A DNA stretch of 64,000 nucleotides from Phaeosaccion multiseriatum (lineage: Eukaryota; Ochrophyta, other classes), in NCBI GenBank assembly GCA_965112735.1, contig OZ218954.1:3410001-3474000 (forward strand), in the 5' to 3' direction. The position numbers and the translations under genes are program-made. Below, piece by piece: positions 11,117-22,313 of the stretch. Numbering within the stretch: the first letter of the stretch is position 1; the number at the start of each line of letters is the position of its first letter. Under the pieces are notes generated by a model. It was not told where the DNA came from. It made no database searches and saw nothing but the letters and a program-made list of their open reading frames with translations.

Positions 11117-14100
11117 CAGCTGTCGGGAGCAGCAGCGTACGAAGAACCAACGCCGGTAGATGCAGATGGTCGTGCTGGTGGTGTTGGTGGTGGAGAGGAC
11201 ACCGCAACAGCAACTGCAGTCGTTCGTGATTCAGCAGCCACAGCAGGTGGTGGTACAGCCCCCCCCCAGCCCCCAGCGAACGACCGTCTCCGTCCAGCAC
11301 CAGTAGGAGCAGGTGGACCAGCAGCCCCAGCAGTTGGTGGTACAACAGCCACAGCAGCGACTGCTCCTCCGCCACCGAACGTCCGCCTCCCCCCCCCAGA
11401 GGAAGGAGGAGGGGGAGGAGGAGGAGGAGGAGGAGGAGGAGCTTTGCTGCTATGAGTCATGGCGGTACCGTCGTCGCCAGAAGAAGATCCCTCCACGACG
11501 GGTGTTGGAGGCCGAGCCCTCGTCGGGAACGGATTATTTCCCTCCTCCTCCTCCTGCTGCTTTTCCTGCTGCTCCTGCTGTCCATCTTCATCCCCTCCTC
11601 CTTCGTAACCTAGCTCTACAGGCCATAGTTCTTGCTGGTCCGCTTCTCCTCCCCTTCCTCTTCCTCCTTCATCACCTACCCCTTCTCCTCCTCCTCCTCC
11701 TCCTCCTGCTGCTGCTGCTGCTGCTGCTGCTCCTCCTCCTCCTCCTCCCTCTTCTCCCACCGCGGTGAATGCCTGTGCTCTGACAGCTGCTGCTTGGGCT
11801 CTCGATCGTGCCGCTGAGAGCAGCCCCACAGCAAAGTCCGATACTTTGCCTTTCTCCTCCTCTCGAGCATCTGGCAGAAGGGAAGAGCACCAACAGCACC
11901 ACAGTCAGTGGGGGAGGGAGGCGGGGAGGGGGGAGAGAGGGAGGAAGGGAGACGTAGCGAGAGAAAGAAGGGGAGAGAGACTCAGGGGGAGAGAGAGGGA
12001 GGGAGAGAGACAGAGAGAAAGAGAGCGAGAAAGAGAGAGAGAGAGAGCGAGAGGAAGAGAACGAGAGCGAAAGAGAGAAACAAGGAGTATTTGCGAAAGT
12101 CCGTACCTTCGAAGCTCCAAGCTTTACCCGTGGTGTGTTGCTCGCCCGCCCGGGGGAAGAGGGCATCCAGCAGCCTCTCGCATGTCTTCATGTCGCTACC
12201 ACTACTCCCACCACTCCCACCACTCCCACCACGCCCACCACTACCACCATCACCTGTTGGTGGTACACCACCACCATCACCTGTTGGTGGTACACCACCA
12301 CCATCACCATCTCTGATTCTGCTGGTGTTCGTGTTGTAATCCGGGTCGGGGTTGCATGGGCTGATTCGCATCTCTCGACACATTTCCGCTGCTGTGGCGA
12401 GGACGAGAAGGCGCTTCTTGTGTGGCACATCGCCATCAGCGCGGAGCTTCAGGCACACTCGCAGCAAGTCGTACAACTTCTCGCAGCGGCGCCATCGAAG
12501 GGGGGGCTCGCCTGAGTGAAGGGGAGGGGAGGGGGGGAGGGAATTCGTTGACTTAGAGGAGGGCATTCGTTGACTTAGAGGAATCATCTATGAATTACGT
12601 GTGTGTGTGTGTGTGTGTGGGAGGGGGGGGGGGGGGGCTGGGGGTAAGGTGAGGGTGGCAGGGAGACGGAGTGAGGGGAGAGAGATAGGAGGAGGAGAGG
12701 GGAGGGAGGTAGGGAGGGAGAGAGGGAGGGAGAGAGAGAGAAAGAGGACGGGGTGGGTTTGTGAGGGAGGGGAGGAAGGATGAGAAATTCCCCGTTGCTT
12801 GCGCACGGTGTTCCTTCCTGCTGCATACGCTTCTGCCTCCGCATGCTTCCTTGCTTACATCCCATCGGCGAAGTACCAACATGTGTATACTTCTACCTGA
12901 GAGGGTGGTGACGACCCCGGCAAACGCCTCCAGAATGCTCCTCGTGTCAGTGGATAGGAATACGGTCACCCACTGCAGAAGCAGCAGGGCCCCTCCTCCT
13001 CCTCCTCCTCCTCCTCCTCCTCCTCCTCCTCCTCCTCCTCCTCCTTCGGTGCTGTTGACCGCAGCACCCAAACACTGCGAAATCGAGAGGAAGAGTGACA
13101 GGGAGAGAGCGTAGAGAGAGAGAGGGAGAGAGAGAGGAAGAGGGAGCTTACGTGAGCAAGCAAGCACATACATAATCGAGCCACATACCCCTATCTATAT
13201 AATACATTTGAGACAAATACCCTTACGTATACGCTTACGTATACCCTTAATCAACGGTGTGAGTTTCTACAGTTTCGTACAGTCCATCCTCTGCCATCCA
13301 TCTGCGTATCGTAGGAAGGTGTCAAGTTTAACGCCTCTACGATATATCCATCTGTACATTTGGAGGCGTACACCCCCCCGCCCCCCCACTCCTTTCTAGC
13401 ACCTGAGCGAGTTTCATGCAGTCCATGGCAGTCCTCTCTACGCCTTCGCCAGACAGGCTCCGCCTGAGCGTCGCCAGGAGGAGGGGGGGCGGGGGGGGGT
13501 GGCAGGGGGGATGGCAGCGGATGGAAGCGAATGGGCCCATAGATGGGGGGTGAAGGTGAGGGTGAAGGTTAGGGTTGAAGAAAGAGCAAGCCCACGCACA
13601 TGCGTGCCATCCATCATACCCGTCACGCCCACGCACGCACGTACACACGCACACACGCACTCTCGCATACACACACGCACGCACACGTACACACACACAC
13701 GCGCGCACGCACGCACACACACATACACACAGCACGCACACACGCACCGGGAGCCATTCGCCATTCCTGCGGCTCTGTCAGCAGCCCCTGAGAGCAGCCC
13801 TTTGCTCTTGGCCTTGCCCTTACCCCGTCCTGCTTGGGCCCTGATGAGATGCCCAATGTACCACATCACAATGCTGGAGGGAGGGAGGGAGGGATGGAGA
13901 GAAGGGGGGAGGGAAGAAGGGAAGGAGGGAGAGAGAGAGAGAGGGAGGGAGGGAGGGAGGGAGGGAGGGATAGAGGGAAGAGGGAAGGGAGGGGAATGAG
14001 GGAGGGTGGTATCGAGAGGCGGAGGGCGAGGAGCGGGAACCGTACGTGAGGAAGGTCTTGTCACACATAATGATCCATGCGTAAGGCCCTTACGTGAGGG

Positions 14101-15035
14101 GTTTCTTGCACCCAATTGTCCGTACGTACGGGGTGTTTCCCACTGTCATGCATGTGGACAGTGCTGGCCGACAGATATTCTATACTTGTCCCTCTAAATG
14201 GGCCCCCCTCCCCCCCCCCCTAGCCCACCCACTAACCTGGAGGAAAGTTGCGAGGTGAAGGGCCCCCTGAGCGCCTCGGGGATGTGTGGCAGTGCCGTGT
14301 GTGTGAGCCACTCCTGCAGTCGAGCGGTCAGGCGCGACACTTCCGACCCTGCACCGGTATCACCACCTCCTCCTCTACCACCACCACCACCACCACCACC
14401 ACCACCACCACCACCACCACCACCACCACCATCACCACCCGAGCCTTTGCCCACTTTGCCAACTTTGTCCGCCATTCTACTACTGAAACTTCCGCGCCTG
14501 GCACCTCCACCCCCGCCGCCGCCTGCAGCAGTTGGTGCTCCAGCAGTAGTGCCAAGCGTCGTCGCCATGTGTTGCTCCATGAAGACCTCGACGAGTGCCT
14601 GTAACCCAATGTCACTGCACCGTCTCCACGCCAGGCAGACCTCCCCCGCAGGAATCTTCACATCCACCAAAGCTCCTGTATCACCAACTGCTGCCCCCGT
14701 ATCACCAACTGCGACCCCTACCCCGCCCCACCTCTGCTGCAGGGTGCGTGCTTGCAGGGAGGCCCTCCAGCACTCCGTCACAAAGGCGAGAAGCACTCGA
14801 TACAGCACCGCCGCACTCCTCTTGCTCTCATCGTCATCTGTGACTCGACCGCTGCTGGATGACCAACTGGTGGTGGTGGAGGCACTGCTACTAGTGCCTT
14901 CGCTATTGCCACCGGTGCTGCTCCTTTTCCAGCCCAGCCCCGCCACTCCTTTGCTGCCCACGGTACTGCCCTGTGTTGAACGCGTGCCCCCTTCCTTCTC
15001 CCCTCCTCCTCCTCCTCCTCCTCCTCCTCCTCCTC

Positions 15036-15070
<35 letters not shown>

Positions 15071-18000
15071 CTCGCCCCCCTCCTCCTCCTCCTCTTGCCC
15101 CCACCGTGTCGACAAGAGCAGCCCTACTGAGGCCCTGAAGTACATTAAGGAGACACACAAGACAGCCCGAGGCAACAAGCTGTGCCAAGGGTCTCACCAT
15201 CCCCATCACCTCCTGTAACTCCTGAGACTCCTGTAACTCCTGAAACTCCCGTATCTCCTCCTCCGCCGCATGTGCTTGCCCACGGCCAAGGGAGGCGGGG
15301 CTACTGCCCTCCTCACCTCTGGCTCTTTTCCTCCTCTTCCTCCTCGTCCTGGTGGTCGTTGTCCCCGCAAGCTCTTCCACAATCGTCCCCCTTCCCCCTG
15401 CTCCTCCTCCTCCTGCTCCTCCTCTTCCTCCTCCTCCTCCTCCTCCTCCTCCTCCTCCTCCTCCTCCTCCTTCGTGGTCGCCTTTCCCCGACGGTGGGGA
15501 TAATGAGCGAAGCACCCCATCAAGCTCCTTCACGAGGTCCACAGCAGCATAGCCTCGCGTAGGGAAGCCACACACACCGCTCCCACTGCTCTCAGCGCTC
15601 TCAGCGCTGTTGCTGAGGTCCTGCAGAAGCCTGCTCCACCTCCCCTCCATTGTCTCACTCACAACCCCCATGAGCCTCACTGCGATACTTTCCGTCTCCA
15701 GCAATGGCGACGGCATAGATGATGATGATGATAATGACGATGATGAGGAGGAGGAGGAGAGAGAGAGGGAAGGTACCAAGTCCTGAAGACGAGCGTTCGT
15801 CTGCTGCAGACGGAAGCTGAGGTGCAAGATACGCAGCAGTTTCCCGACCTCATCAGTCGATGAGGAAGCTCCCAGCCGGTGCTGCCTCGCTCCTCCTCCT
15901 CCTGCTTCTCTTCCACCTCCTCCTCCTCCTCTTCCTCCTCCTCCTGCTCCTCCTCCCCCACCACCTCTCCTCTCTGCGGACATCGAGGGCGTGGAGAGAA
16001 AGGGCTCCACCTCCAAAAGGAGCCTGTTGGACAAGAGCTTGGAGTAAAGAGCGACAAAGTCCAAGCAGAAGCCCCGTAACAGTCTCGTATCGGACACCGC
16101 AGATGCAGTGGTAGCAGCTGCAGAAGTTGGTGATACAGCAGCAGCACTAGAGGTGGCAGCAGCAGCAGGCTCACAGATGGCAGCAGTACCCCCACCCCCC
16201 TGAAGTGCCAACATGCGCTCTCTCAGTGCCTCATCCTCCTCCTCAAAGTCGCTCAAAATGCCGTCAAAGTGTGCCAATGCCCGACTCACAGATGCACACA
16301 TCCTGTCCACGTTGTAATCCACCTTGTATCCCCCCCCGCCCTTGTACCCGCAAATGGCGACGCCCTTCTCCTTCTCCTCCTCCTCCTCCTTCGACGAGCA
16401 TAAACCATTGGAGAATAAGTCATTGAGCTCCTCATTGATGAAGTCTGCTCTGTCTGCCTCTGTGTGCCCCACGGCATGGGCGGCCATGAAGCTGTTCGTA
16501 GACAGCTCGAAGCAGCCCTGCCATAAGCGACAGATGAACACATCAAACACAAACAAACAAACAAAACCAACCAACAAACAAACACGGTAAAGGCTAGAGT
16601 TTGAGCGAAAGCTTAAGATAAACGCAAAAGCTTGGGCTGTTCTGTAAAGGCACCCTTAATCCGCCCCCCCACTCTCAAAAGGTAGCGGTGTATATACCCT
16701 CCCCTACGTAGAAGTATCTGCCTTCAACTTACCTGCCAGGCGGTTTCCAGATCGGCGTTTGCCTTCGCCCCACCACCCCGTGCGTAGAGCTTCCCGGTGG
16801 CTCTGACTTGCTCCTGAGCTTCTTTGAGGCCTTTGCCAAGGAGACACACCCACTCCTGAGGGGATGGTGACAGATCGAGGGGGAGTGAGGGAGGGAGGGA
16901 GAGGGAGAGAGGGAGGGAGGGAGAGAGAGGGAGAGATGGAGAAAGGGAGGGATGGAGAGGGGGAGGAAGGGAGATGGAGGGAGGAGAGGAGGGAGGAGAG
17001 GGAGGGAGAGGGGGGGAGATGGAGGTTGAGTAAGAGGGAGAGTGAGTAAGAGGGAGAGAGGGAAGAGAGAGAGGGAAAGGGAAAGGGAGAGTGAGAAAAG
17101 AGGGAGAGAGGGAAGACAGGACAATGAGAGGGGGCACCGAACTCGCATATCCGCGTGCACGCACGCACGCATGCACGCACACACGCCCACGTGGGCAGAT
17201 GCGGATCGTACCTGACACTCTTCAGCACTGCCTGCCTTGAGAGTCATTCCCTTGCCCTGTGCGCCCTCAACTGGTTTGTAGGACAGTTCGAACTCTCTAC
17301 CCTTGCTCTTGGCAGGGCTTGGCGGGGAGGAGATAGCAAGTAGTAAGGTGGGAATGAGGGCGAGGGGGTGCACGGGTTGAGAAGAAGAAGAAGAAGAAGA
17401 AGAAGAAGAAGAAGAAGAAGAAGAAGAAGAAGGAGGAGAAGAAGAAGGAGAAGAAGAAGGAGAAGAAGAAGAAGAAGAAGAAGAAGAAGAAAGAAGAAGA
17501 AGAAGAAAGAAGAAGAAGAAGAAGAAGAAGAAGAAGAAAGAAGAAGAAGAAGAAGAAGAAGAAGAAGAAGAAGAAGAAGAAGAAGAAGAAGAAGAAGAAG
17601 AAGAAGAAGGAGGAGGAGGAGGGAGAGGAGGAGGAGGAGGAGGAGGAGGAGGAGTGGTGGTGTTGCGGAGAAGAGGTGGCTGCACGCGACGAATCAGCGG
17701 AGCGGGGTCCCGGGAAGCGAAGAGCTCTTCCGTGGGAGCGCCTTTCTGTGAGCCCCGAACTCCTTGCTACGGTTTCTCCTTCCTTCCTTTCCTCACTCCC
17801 CACCTCCCTCGCCAACTCTTCTCTTTGTTGTATAATCAAGAGGTCCCCCCGATGATGATGGTGACTAACCTGACCAACGCCACCTCTGCGTACACATCAA
17901 TTACACCAGAGGGGGTGCCTCGCTTAGAAGCCTCGGGGGCAGAGGGCCAGTACGAGAGGTATCCTGAGAGGGATGGGGCGGATGGGAGGTAGGGTCAGGA

Positions 18001-18397
18001 GTAGAGAGCAGAGGGGAGAAAGGAGGGGAGAGAGAGAGAGAGGGCAGCGATGCAGCCGTTGAAATAACATAGATCAGAGATAAGGGGGAGGCAGAAAAGG
18101 GGGTAGAAGGAGAGCGCAAAGTGATCGGGGAAACACCAAGGGAGAAGGGCGGTAGCAGTGAGAGAGAGAGAGAGAGACAGAGAGAAAGAGAGAGCGGGAG
18201 GCAGCGAAAAGGTATAGCAGAGGGATAAAGAGGACTTCAAAGCAGCAGTGAGACAAAAAACTGCCCGCCCTTTTACCTCTCTCGAACACGAAGTATCGCT
18301 CCTGCCAGCGCTTCAAAGACGAGAGCTTCTGCAGCCGGCCCTCTTTCACCTCGTTCATGCTTTGCCCGACCACTGGGCCACGGATATGGCGTTCCAC
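10138..18397 (-). CDS. PH-domain protein with exocyst Sec6-like C-terminal region, ~12 exons
   Basis: Probably a membrane-tethering or vesicle-trafficking factor. Exons: 18397-18277, 17963-17870, about 17317-17212, 16855-16733, 16517-15105, 14970-14237, one unresolved exon ending 14046, 13873-13748, 13463-13403, 13074-12897, 12511-12107, 11870-10138. Exons 1-4 form a PH domain: [35 protein letters not shown], then [13 protein letters not shown] as the C-terminal helix. Exons 5-6 are mostly helical with Gly/Ser/Glu-rich inserts. The later exons join to read [37 protein letters not shown] and [15 protein letters not shown], then [19 protein letters not shown]; the pattern and order resemble the Sec6/EXOC3 C-terminus, but weakly. 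The last exon is a disordered tail with a poly-Asp run and about six RRxF/L-GGGW/N-like motifs. Sec6 itself is not known to me to carry an N-terminal PH domain; another rod-type tether is possible. The gene starts 119 bp from the divergent large PPR gene. Confidence 0.55.
11046..11118 (-). repeat. (ATC)n run encoding polyaspartate in the PH/Sec6-like tail
   Basis: About 23 ATC/GAT units; in the coding (-) strand they give an uninterrupted Asp run within the disordered proline/glycine-rich C-terminal tail. Confidence 0.9.
14990..15085. repeat. (CTC)n/(GGA)n tract in an intron of the PH/Sec6-like gene
   Basis: The frame changes between the exons ending at 15105 and starting at 14970. Donor ACG|GTGGGG and acceptor AACACAG|GGC flank this purine tract, so the tract is intronic even though it is open in several frames. 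Confidence 0.75.
17380..17612. repeat. (GAA)n/(TTC)n long tract in a PH/Sec6-like intron
   Basis: About 230 bp of GAA units with occasional GGA, in the intron between PH-domain exons 2 and 3. On the coding strand it is polypyrimidine (TTC)n. It is followed by a (GGA)n block to about 17654. Confidence 0.95.
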
Positions 18398-18516
18398 AAT
18401 CTCGTCGTTGTGGTTGTTGACTTATAGTGGTGGTTGTGAGAACAAGTTGGTGCTACTTAGGGACATCACAGATGGATTGACTGAGTCGCATTTTTTCTCA
18501 CGGCATTGTCGCTGCG

Positions 18517-21500
18517 ATGAAGGGCAACGCCGGCAACACGTTGGCTGGCTTCGTTTTCACAGGAGGAGGAGGAGGAGGAGGAGGAGGTGGAGGAGGAGGA
18601 AGAGGTGGTGGATTTGCTGCTCTAAAGCACGAGTCCCATCTCCGAGCCGCCCTGCAGGTTGAGCGGCCATCGGCGGCTGACACGCCCCGCCTCCTAGCAG
18701 CCAGGGGGGTTGCTCTTACGGAAGAGCCGCATCTGGGACGAGGAGGTGGACGTACAAAACGGCAGGTGCAAATAGCTCTAACCCAGGACATCCAGAGACT
18801 TGGAAATATGAGAGACTGGAGGGGGGTGGCGAGGGTGGTTGCGGAGGCGAAAGCGGCCGGGCTCATGAACGTCATTTTGTATAACGCTTCCATTTCTGCG
18901 GTGGGAAAGGCTGGACGATGGAAGGGTGCGCTTGCCTTGCTCAATGAGATGAAGGCATGCGGCTACCGACCCAGTGTTATCACGTACAGCTCCGCGATTT
19001 CCGCTTGTGGCAAGGCAGGGGAGCACGACAAGGCGCTGGACTTGCTGGAGGAGATGCGGAGGGAAGGACCTGAACCCGATGAAATCTTTTACAACTCCGC
19101 AATTTCCGCGTGTGCCAAGGCAGGAGAGTACGAGAAGGCGCTAGACTTGTTGAAAGAGATGCGGAGGGAACGGCTTCAACCCAATGGAATCTCGTACAGC
19201 TCTGCGATTGATGCTTGTGCCAAGGCAGGGATGTACGAGAAGGCGCTTGACTTGCTAAATGAGATGCGGAGGGAAGGGCTTCAACCCGGTCTCATCACAT
19301 TCAGCTCTGCGATTACTGCTTGTGCCAAGGCAGGAGAGCACGAAAAGGCGCTGGACCTGCTGAAGGAGATGCGGAAGGACGGGGTTCAACCCAATGAAGT
19401 CTCGTACAGCTCTGGAATTGCTGCTTGTGCCAAGGCAGGAGAGCACGAGAAGGCGTTGGACTTGCTGAAGGAGATGCGGAGGGAAGGACTTCAACCCAAT
19501 GAGATCTCGTACAACTCTGCGATTTCCGCTTGTGCCATGGCAGGAGCGAACGAGGAGGCGCTAGACTTGCTAAAGGAGATGCGAAAGGAAGGACTTCCAC
19601 CTAGTGAAATCTCATACAGCTCTGCAATTTCTGCTTGTGGCAAGGCAGGAGAGCACGAGAAGGCGCTTGACTTGCTGAAGGAGATGCGGAGGGAAGGGGT
19701 CCCACCAATTGAAATCTCATACAGCTCCGCGATTACTGCTTGCGGCAATGCAGGAGAGCACGAGAAGGCGCTTGACTTGCTAAAGGAGATGCGGAGGGAA
19801 GGATTTCAACCGGATGTCATCACATACAGCTCTGCGATTTCCGCCTGTGGCAGGGCAGGAGAGCACGAGAAGGCACTAGACTTGCTGAAGGAGGTGCAGA
19901 AGGAAGGGGCTCAGCCCAATGCCATCTCTTACAATTCTGTGATTTCCGCTTGTGCCAATGCAGGAGAGCACGAGAAGGCGCTTGACTTGCTAAAGGAGAT
20001 GCGGAGGGAAGGATTTCAACCAGATGTCATCGCATACAGCTCTGCGATTTCCGCTTGTGCCAAGGCAAGAGAGCACGAGAAGGCACTGGACTTACTGAAG
20101 GAGATGGGGAAGGAAGGGCTTCAACCAAATCAAATCTCGTACAATTCTGCGATTGATGCTTGTGCCAAGGCAAGAGAGCACGAGAAGGCGCTGGACTTGC
20201 TGGAAGAGATGCGGAGGGAAGGGGTTCAACCCAATGCCATCTCGTACAACTCTGTGATTTCCACTTGTGCCAAGGCAGGAGAGCACGAGAAGGCGCTGGA
20301 CTTGCTGGGAGACATGTGGAGGGAAGGGGTTCAACCCATTCTCATCACATACAACTCTGTGATCACTGCTTGTGCCAAGGCAGGAGAGCACGAGGAGGCG
20401 CTGGACTTGCTGGAAGACATGTGGAGGGAAGGGATTCAACCCAATGCCATCTCTTACAACTCTGTGATTTCCGCTTGTGCCAAGGCAGGAGAGCACGAGG
20501 AGGCGCTGGACTTGCTGAGGGAGATGGGGAAGGAAGGGATTCAACCCAATGCTGTCTCTTACAATTCTGTGATATCCGCTTGTGCCAAGGCAGGAGAGCA
20601 CGAGGAGGCGCTGGACTTGCTGAGGGAGATGGGGAAGGAAGGGCTTCAACCCGATGCCATCTCGTACAATTCTGCGATTGCTGCTTGTGCCAAGGCAGGA
20701 GAGCACGAGAAGGCGCTGGACTTGCTGGAAGAGATGCGGAGGGAAGGGGTTCAACCCAATGCCATCTCTTACAATTCTGTGATTTCTGCTTGTGCCAAGG
20801 CAGGAGAGCACGAGGAGGCGCTGGACTTGCTGAAGGAGATGCGGAGGGAAAGACTTCAACCCGGTGTCATCGCATACAGCTCTGCGATTTCCGCTTGTGG
20901 CAGGGCAAGAGAGCACGAGAAGGCACTGGACTTGCTGAAGGAGATGGGGAAGGAAGGGCTTCAACCAAATCAAATCTCGTACAATTCTGCGATTGATGCT
21001 TGTGCCAAGGCAGGAGAGCATGAGAAGGCGCTGGACTTGCTGGAAGAGATGCGGAGGGAAGGGCTTCAACCCGATGCCATCTCGTACAGCTCTGCGATTA
21101 CTGCTTGTGGCAGGGCAAGAGAGCACGAGAAGGCACTGGACTTGCTGAAGGAGATGCGGAGGGACGGGCTTCAACCCATTCTCATCACATACAACTCTGT
21201 GATCACTGCTTGTGCCAAGGCAGGAGAGCACGAGGAGGCGCTACACTTGCTGAAGGAGATGCAGAGGGGAGGGGCTCAACCCGATGCCGTCGCGTATAGC
21301 TCTACGATTGCTGCTTGTGGCAAGGCAGGAGAGCACGAGAAGGCACTAGACTTGCTGAAGGAGATGCGAAGGGAAGGACTTCAACCCAGTGCTATCACGT
21401 ACACCTCCGCGATTGCTGCTTGTGCCAAGGCAGAAGAGCACGAGAAGGCGCTGGACTTGCTGAAGGAGATGCGGAGGGAAGAGCTTCAACCCATTCTCAT

Positions 21501-21921
21501 CACATACAACTCAGTGATTACTGCTTGTTGCAAGGCTGGGGAGCACGTGAAGGCGCTAGACTTGCTGAAGGAGATGCGGAAGGAAGGGATTCAGCCCAAT
21601 CAAATCTCTTACAACTCTTTGATTTCTGCTTGGTCCAGGGCAGGAGAGCACGAAAAGGCGTTGGACTTGCTGAAGGAGATGCGGAGGTACGGACGTCAAC
21701 CCAATGAAAGGTCGTACAACTCTGCGATTGATGCTTGTGCCAAGACAGGGCAGCACGAGAAGGCCCTAGACTTGCTGAAGGATATGCGGAGGGAAGGGCT
21801 TCAACCTAGTATCATCACATACAGCTACGCGATTGCTGCTTGTACCAAGGCAGGAGAGCGCGAGAAGGCGTTGGGCTTGCTAAAGGAGATGCGCAGGCAA
21901 GGCATTGAACTGGGTTTGTAG
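18517..21921 (+). CDS. Giant P-class PPR protein with 29 near-identical motifs
   Basis: Pentatricopeptide repeat protein of 1134 aa, expected to bind a specific single-stranded RNA in plastid or mitochondrion. One exon from ATG 18517 to TAG. Residues 1-120 hold a glycine run and a basic region (RGGGRTKRQVQ) with no clear targeting signal. From about residue 124 to the end there are 29 tandem 35-residue motifs of the form xISYNSAIxACAKAGEHEKALDLLKEMRREGLQPx, encoded by 105-bp units that are very similar at DNA level. Under the known PPR code, positions 5 and 35 choose the base; here position 5 is Asn or Ser (once Thr) and position 35 is Asp, Asn, Ser, Ile or Gly, while the scaffold is nearly constant. 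An A/T-rich sequence with AAATAAATAT near 22046 follows the stop and could hold the polyadenylation signal. Only 119 bp separate it from the divergent PH/Sec6-like gene. Confidence 0.92.
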   Translation: MKGNAGNTLAGFVFTGGGGGGGGGGGGGRGGGFAALKHESHLRAALQVERPSAADTPRLLAARGVALTEEPHLGRGGGRTKRQVQIALTQDIQRLGNMRDWRGVARVVAEAKAAGLMNVILYNASISAVGKAGRWKGALALLNEMKACGYRPSVITYSSAISACGKAGEHDKALDLLEEMRREGPEPDEIFYNSAISACAKAGEYEKALDLLKEMRRERLQPNGISYSSAIDACAKAGMYEKALDLLNEMRREGLQPGLITFSSAITACAKAGEHEKALDLLKEMRKDGVQPNEVSYSSGIAACAKAGEHEKALDLLKEMRREGLQPNEISYNSAISACAMAGANEEALDLLKEMRKEGLPPSEISYSSAISACGKAGEHEKALDLLKEMRREGVPPIEISYSSAITACGNAGEHEKALDLLKEMRREGFQPDVITYSSAISACGRAGEHEKALDLLKEVQKEGAQPNAISYNSVISACANAGEHEKALDLLKEMRREGFQPDVIAYSSAISACAKAREHEKALDLLKEMGKEGLQPNQISYNSAIDACAKAREHEKALDLLEEMRREGVQPNAISYNSVISTCAKAGEHEKALDLLGDMWREGVQPILITYNSVITACAKAGEHEEALDLLEDMWREGIQPNAISYNSVISACAKAGEHEEALDLLREMGKEGIQPNAVSYNSVISACAKAGEHEEALDLLREMGKEGLQPDAISYNSAIAACAKAGEHEKALDLLEEMRREGVQPNAISYNSVISACAKAGEHEEALDLLKEMRRERLQPGVIAYSSAISACGRAREHEKALDLLKEMGKEGLQPNQISYNSAIDACAKAGEHEKALDLLEEMRREGLQPDAISYSSAITACGRAREHEKALDLLKEMRRDGLQPILITYNSVITACAKAGEHEEALHLLKEMQRGGAQPDAVAYSSTIAACGKAGEHEKALDLLKEMRREGLQPSAITYTSAIAACAKAEEHEKALDLLKEMRREELQPILITYNSVITACCKAGEHVKALDLLKEMRKEGIQPNQISYNSLISAWSRAGEHEKALDLLKEMRRYGRQPNERSYNSAIDACAKTGQHEKALDLLKDMRREGLQPSIITYSYAIAACTKAGEREKALGLLKEMRRQGIELGL

Positions 21922-22313
21922 TGATGTAGAGCTAGGACTGCCATCGAAGTCCTCTCTGCGCACGAGCAATTGAACGTGCCTGACAGCGTGCACGCAGACG
22001 CCATCATACAGAAGGAACTCCTCCATGGCGTTTTATGTTTGAAACTAAATAAATATATATATTTCTTGTAATTAAAAAAATAGTCCTAAAATCATCACTA
22101 AGCGAACGAGGTGTGGCTCATGGGACGGAGGCAATCAACAAAATATAAAGTCAAGCCCGACAAATGAGGAGGAGGATTACAGCATACCCCTTTCTTAACC
22201 TTCCTCTGTCTGGCTGTAGCTGCGGACGCCTCTCCTCCTCCTCCTCCTCCTCCTCCTCCTCCTCCTCCTCCTCCTCCTCCTCCTCCTCCTCCTCCTCCTC
22301 CTCCTCCTTCGGG

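Noticed and set aside
13590-13800. Overlapping His/Thr/Arg-rich ORFs on the + strand
   Set aside because: Product of a CACG/CA-rich intron tract; the - strand carries the real exon 13873-13748.
17297-17839. Polyarginine, polyphenylalanine and polyserine ORFs
   Set aside because: All come from the (GAA)n/(TTC)n intron tract.
20092-21231. 379-codon - strand ORF across the PPR array
   Set aside because: Shadow of the 105-bp PPR units, which keep one antisense frame open.
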